This document shows, piece after piece, positions 35,549 through 38,586 of a DNA stretch of 38,586 nt. Positions within the stretch are counted from its first letter, which is position 1; the number at the start of each line of letters is the position of its first letter. This DNA is from Bacillota bacterium (GTDB lineage: Bacteria > Bacillota_A > Clostridia > Christensenellales > Aristaeellaceae). Location of the stretch: contig JAEZSP010000090.1 of the NCBI GenBank assembly GCA_023421735.1, positions 1-38,586 of the forward strand. The letters run 5' to 3'. The notes beneath the pieces were generated by a model. It was not told the DNA's origin, ran no database searches, and saw nothing but the letters and a program-made list of their open reading frames with translations. The position numbers and the translations under genes are program-made.

Positions 35549-36666
35549 GCCCGTCCCCCTTCCTGAGCGGTATCAAAGGCATCCGCCGCCATTTTTGCCA
35601 TTTCTGCCGTCATTTCGCTCCCACTCATGCGCGTGTAGAATTCAGAAAACAACTCCATTGGCGCGCGTTCCGCGATGGCGGGCGCTTCCTCGATCGGCGC
35701 CGCGCCACCCGCAAGCGTGAGGCGCAAGACGTTTTGATAGACGGCCGAGAGTTGCTCCAAGGCAGAAACCGGGGGAATCTCGTCGGTCAGGGTCACGCGG
35801 ATATAATCTTCGGGATCACCGGCCGCCGCAACGTCCGGCGCAAGAAGGTCCGACAACCGCCCCTTGATCTCCCGCATGCCGTGCTTTTCCCGCACCGCAA
35901 TGCGTTCGAAGGTAAAACCATCCGCCGTCACTTCGCCCATGACGAAGCTTTTTTTATGGCGCACCTCCGAAAAGGAATACTTGAGCAGGGACCCGGCATA
36001 GCGCACGCATTCCCGCCCCACGCGTTGGGGCGCATGCAGATGTCCGAGCGCGACATAGGAAAAAGGGTCAAAGAGCGCGGCATCAACCTCGGATAACCCA
36101 CCCACAGGATCAATCTCCGAGTCGCTGCGCTCGCTCTCCTGCCCGCGCGCCGCAGAAAACAGGTGGGTGACGAGCACGTTTGCGCGCGCAGGATCGAACG
36201 CCTCGCGCGCAAGAATGGCGGCGACGGCATCCCCGGCCGAATCGAACGTCTCATTAAAATACCGCCCGACCTCTTTGGGTCTGACATAGGGCAAAAGATA
36301 TACCCGGGCATCCGCAATATCGACCCATTCGAGCGTCCCCGCATACGGCCCCGCAATGTGCACGCCCTGCCGCGCCAGGATCCGACCCGCAAACGCGAGC
36401 CGCTCCTGTGAATCGTGATTGCCGCCGATCAAGCACACCTGTGCGTCCGAATCGGCCAATTCCGTCAGAAATTGATCGAACAGGGAAACGGCGTCCGCAC
36501 CCGGCACGGGGTGATCGTACACATCTCCCGCGATCAGGACGCAGTCGGGTCGCATGCGGCGCACCGCCTCGACAACAGACGAAAGCGCCTCCTCCTGATC
36601 GGCAAGCAGGCTCATTTCATGGAGCTTCTTCCCAAGATGCAAATCCGCGATGTGGACAAATTTCAT
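35545..36666 (-). CDS. sbcD: Exonuclease subunit SbcD
   Basis: 373 residues, Mre11-type metallophosphoesterase. Metal-binding motifs in order: HIADLHLGKKLHE, IAGDVYDHPVPGADA, IGGNHDSQERL, VTHLFSA and LGHLHAPQRV. The C-terminal region is the capping and SbcC-binding part. It forms the SbcCD nuclease acting on hairpins and protein-blocked ends. GAGGAG is 5 nt before the ATG. It is first in the sbcDC pair and lies 51 bp after the MATE gene, behind that gene's terminator. Confidence 0.95.
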   Translation of the reverse strand: MKFVHIADLHLGKKLHEMSLLADQEEALSSVVEAVRRMRPDCVLIAGDVYDHPVPGADAVSLFDQFLTELADSDAQVCLIGGNHDSQERLAFAGRILARQGVHIAGPYAGTLEWVDIADARVYLLPYVRPKEVGRYFNETFDSAGDAVAAILAREAFDPARANVLVTHLFSAARGQESERSDSEIDPVGGLSEVDAALFDPFSYVALGHLHAPQRVGRECVRYAGSLLKYSFSEVRHKKSFVMGEVTADGFTFERIAVREKHGMREIKGRLSDLLAPDVAAAGDPEDYIRVTLTDEIPPVSALEQLSAVYQNVLRLTLAGGAAPIEEAPAIAERAPMELFSEFYTRMSGSEMTAEMAKMAADAFDTAQEGGRA

Positions 36667-36681
36667 ACGGTCTCCTCTATG

Positions 36682-36710
36682 AAAAGGGCCGGGCCTCGCG
36701 GCGCCGGCCC
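36682..36710 (-). terminator. Terminator of the MATE gene
   Basis: Minus strand GGGCCGG, 11-nt loop, CCGGCCC, then TTTT, between the MATE stop and sbcD. Confidence 0.7.
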
Positions 36711-36717
36711 CCCCTCG

Positions 36718-38157
36718 TTATTTCGTCTCGACGAGCTTGATATTCTTCCATTTACCCTGCCGATAACGCAGGTAAGTGAGCAGCGCGCCGATGATCCATG
36801 CGGACAGAAGCGAGATGAACAGCGCATAGGGATGCCCGTTCGGCCATTCCGGCGAGCGCATCAGGTATGCGATGCCGTAGGCAAGGGGCACGCGGACGAG
36901 CACGGTAGTGATGATCGAAATGTACATGGGCGACATGGTATCGCCCGCGGCACGCAGGATACCGCCGTAGATCTGGGTGATCGCCATCGCGAGGTATCCG
37001 CCCGCGAGAATCCGAATCCCCATTCCACCCAAATATAGAACCTTGTCATATACACCCTCCTCGGTGTTCTCCGGAGTGATGAACAGGCCGATCAGGGACT
37101 TGCCCCAGATGAGGAGCGCGATGACGAGCACAAGCGAACAACCGAGCGCGAGCTTCAGCACGGCGAGTTCGCCGGGCTTGATGCGATCCATCCGCTGCGC
37201 ACCGATATTCTGACCGATGTAGGTGGAAATGGCAAGGCCAAACGTAAAGTTTGGCAGCATGGCAAAGCCATCCACCCGCATGACCGCGATGGAGATTGCG
37301 GGAACGAAGTTGCCCATCTGATTGGTAAGCGCCTGGACAAACAGCATCGCGAGCGAGAAGATACCCTGCGTCGCGCCTGCAGGCAGACCCAGCCGCAAGA
37401 TTTTTTTTGCAGTGTCGATGTGTGGCGTGAGGCTTTGTTTGTTGACAACGATGATGTCCTTCATGTGCATAAGCCGGACGACACAGAGAATTGCCGAAAT
37501 GCCCTGTGCAATGATCGTCGCCCATGCGGCGCCCGGAACCCCCCAGCCCAGCCCGACCACGAACCATATGTCAAGCACGATGTTGAGAAATGCAGAAACA
37601 ACCAGAAAGACCAGCGGATAGAACGAGTCACCCAGGCCGCGTAAAATGCCACCGATGATGTTGTAAAAACCGCCGCCAATAATGCCAAGAAAGATGATCT
37701 GAAGGTATGCCTTCGCGATACCATAGTAGGCGTCCGGGGTCTGAATCAGGTGCAGAAGCGGTCCCGCAAGCGGTACGCCGACAAGCGTAATGAACGCCGA
37801 AGCGAGAAACGTGAGCGTGACGGACGTTCCGATGCAGCGCTCCAACCCCACCTTATCCCGCGCACCGAAAAGCTGGGCAACCAGAATGCCTGCTCCGGTG
37901 CCGATCGACATGAAGATGATAAGGAGCAAAAATATCAAAGGCATTGAGACACCGATGGACGCCAATGCAGATACACCGTCATAGCCATTGACCTCAACGG
38001 AACAATATCGGCCGACCACGATGGAATCGACCGTAGAATAAAGCTGCTGGGCAAAATTGCCGATTAAGAGCGGGATCGCAAACTTTGCGATATTGACAAT
38101 GGGTTTGCCGATTGTCATATCCTGCGGTCCAAAAAAACTTTTCATTTTTGCGAGCAC
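36718..38157 (-). CDS. MATE family multidrug efflux transporter
   Basis: 479 residues with about twelve hydrophobic segments. The opening KPIVNIAKFAIPLLIGNFAQQLYSTVDSIVVGRY is typical of the DinF/NorM-like MATE group, and the second half repeats the pattern (KKILRLGLPAGATQGIFSLAML). Such pumps export cationic drugs or metabolites using a Na+ or H+ gradient. There is no good ATG with a ribosome binding site; GTG 38157 is 7 nt after GGAGG and is preferred, with ATG 38145 as alternative. An inverted repeat in the leader may be an operator. Confidence 0.9.
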   Translation of the reverse strand: MLAKMKSFFGPQDMTIGKPIVNIAKFAIPLLIGNFAQQLYSTVDSIVVGRYCSVEVNGYDGVSALASIGVSMPLIFLLLIIFMSIGTGAGILVAQLFGARDKVGLERCIGTSVTLTFLASAFITLVGVPLAGPLLHLIQTPDAYYGIAKAYLQIIFLGIIGGGFYNIIGGILRGLGDSFYPLVFLVVSAFLNIVLDIWFVVGLGWGVPGAAWATIIAQGISAILCVVRLMHMKDIIVVNKQSLTPHIDTAKKILRLGLPAGATQGIFSLAMLFVQALTNQMGNFVPAISIAVMRVDGFAMLPNFTFGLAISTYIGQNIGAQRMDRIKPGELAVLKLALGCSLVLVIALLIWGKSLIGLFITPENTEEGVYDKVLYLGGMGIRILAGGYLAMAITQIYGGILRAAGDTMSPMYISIITTVLVRVPLAYGIAYLMRSPEWPNGHPYALFISLLSAWIIGALLTYLRYRQGKWKNIKLVETK

Positions 38158-38176
38158 AAATACACCTCCCAAACCG

Positions 38177-38188
38177 TTAGGTTCCTAA
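38177..38188. promoter_or_regulatory. Possible MarR-type operator before the MATE gene
   Basis: TTAGG-TT-CCTAA, between the -10 element and the ribosome binding site. MarR regulators of efflux genes often bind repeats of this look; no regulator gene is nearby. Confidence 0.35.
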
Positions 38189-38203
38189 TCATATGGTGCT
38201 AAT

Positions 38204-38233
38204 ATTGTAGCATATCGGGGATATGTGATGCAA
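38204..38233 (-). promoter_or_regulatory. Promoter of the MATE gene
   Basis: Minus strand TACAAT (38209-38204) preceded by TGC (extended -10), with a weak -35 TTGCAT (38233-38228) at 18 bp. A 14-bp perfect palindrome, ATGCAATATTGCAT (38228-38241), covers the -35. Confidence 0.5.
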
Positions 38234-38293
38234 TATTGCATATGTAAAGATCAAAATGTTTGCATGCAGGAAAAGATTGAAAAATATTCGCTT

Positions 38294-38345
38294 GGTACCT
38301 TGACATTTGCGCCTCGTTGGTGTATGATTTGAATCGCAAGGTACC
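38294..38345. promoter_or_regulatory. Inverted repeat flanking the promoter, possible operator
   Basis: GGTACCTTG (38294-38302) and its exact complement CAAGGTACC (38337-38345) bracket the promoter with 34 bp between them; the left one overlaps the -35, the right one covers the transcription start. Confidence 0.45.
38300..38328 (+). promoter_or_regulatory. Strong promoter of the transposase-like gene
   Basis: Perfect -35 TTGACA (38300-38305), 17 bp, -10 TATGAT (38323-38328). Confidence 0.75.
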
Positions 38346-38375
38346 GTGCAAATAAAAACAGAGAGGAACATAACC

Positions 38376-38586
38376 ATGAACGAATTTGAAAACGTCCCAA
38401 TGGACGAAGCCAAAACAGTCGAGCAACCATATGAACATAACGATGAGGAGGAAATGAGAATGCTGTTTGTGTGCATCGACGGGCTGAAGGAGCTGGAGCA
38501 GGGAATCCTCAGCATCTTCCCGCAGACGCACGTCCAGCGATGCATGGTGCACCTCCAGCGCAACAGCCTGAAGTACATTCCGACGA
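38376..38586 (+). CDS. IS256-family transposase segment with acidic leader, cut by window end
   Basis: Seventy codons are open to the window edge. The first 26 residues (MNEFENVPMDEAKTVEQ, then an acidic run) have no match to transposases. From about residue 29, LFVCIDGLKELEQGILSIFP and QTHVQRCMVHLQRNSLKYIP match the middle of IS256/mutator-type transposases, where the second catalytic Asp lies in the IDGLK motif. The domain with the first catalytic Asp is missing, so full transposition activity is not expected from this reading. AGAGAGG precedes ATG 38376, and a second strong site, GAGGAGG, precedes the in-frame ATG 38460. It could be a 5'-truncated insertion or a recycled fusion. Confidence 0.6.
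   Translation, partial: MNEFENVPMDEAKTVEQPYEHNDEEEMRMLFVCIDGLKELEQGILSIFPQTHVQRCMVHLQRNSLKYIPT

Overview
The window looks like the chromosome of a GC-rich, spore-forming member of the Clostridia (Firmicutes). The evidence is a SpoIIP peptidoglycan hydrolase, a gyrB-gyrA pair with Gram-positive style Shine-Dalgarno sequences (GGAGG) before nearly every gene, DUF3842, DUF1614 and C_GCAxxG_C_C proteins typical of Clostridia, and sigma-A promoters of the TTGACA/TATAAT type. The genus cannot be named from the sequence. Nearly all of it is ordinary chromosomal coding DNA. No rRNA, tRNA, CRISPR array or prophage was recognised, and the only mobile-element trace is a partial IS256-type transposase frame at the right edge.

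Layout. (1) 69-4371, minus strand: a complete polyamine ABC transporter operon in the order regulator-potA-potB-potC-potD, behind a near-consensus promoter whose -10 overlaps an inverted repeat. (2) 4540-4726: debris of a GNAT acetyltransferase gene followed by its terminator. (3) 4866-8720, plus strand: HelD-like RNA polymerase-associated helicase, RluA-type pseudouridine synthase, small holin-like membrane protein, and an unknown protein. (4) 8836-13175, plus: envelope and sporulation genes, namely a lipoprotein L,D-transpeptidase with four peptidoglycan-binding-like repeats, a DUF3298-type protein, DUF1614 and SpoIIP. (5) 13332-18690, plus: gyrB, gyrA, a C_GCAxxG_C_C protein and DUF3842. 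(6) 18805-19521: a sulfotransferase behind a long hairpin that contains its ribosome binding site. (7) 19558-19777: a 220-bp palindromic element between convergent genes. (8) 19798-21665, minus: a membrane-anchored parvulin-type foldase and a small membrane protein. (9) 21824-26058, minus: oppB-oppC-oppD-oppF without a substrate-binding protein. (10) 26449-28017, plus: two tandem paralogous esterases. (11) 28208-32341: small secreted proteins, two divergent GNAT acetyltransferases, an HTH protein fused to a desulfoferrodoxin-like domain, a zinc ribbon protein and a small protein with a basic tail. (12) 32435-38157, minus: sbcD-sbcC DNA repair nuclease and a MATE efflux pump. (13) 38376 to the end: transposase-related fragment under a strong promoter.

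How the genes fit together. The pot operon imports spermidine/putrescine and is probably controlled by its own cupin-containing repressor. The opp operon imports peptides and must borrow a binding protein encoded elsewhere. The L,D-transpeptidase, SpoIIP and foldase act on or outside the membrane in wall remodelling and protein folding. Gyrase, HelD and SbcCD handle DNA topology, transcription recycling and DNA ends.

The less ordinary items are the large palindromic element at 19558-19777, the shared hairpin sequence between it and 28109-28139, the HTH/superoxide-reductase-like fusion with one lost iron ligand, the ribosome-binding-site hairpins, and the acidic leader joined to a transposase segment at the right edge. 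No clearly new multi-gene system was found.
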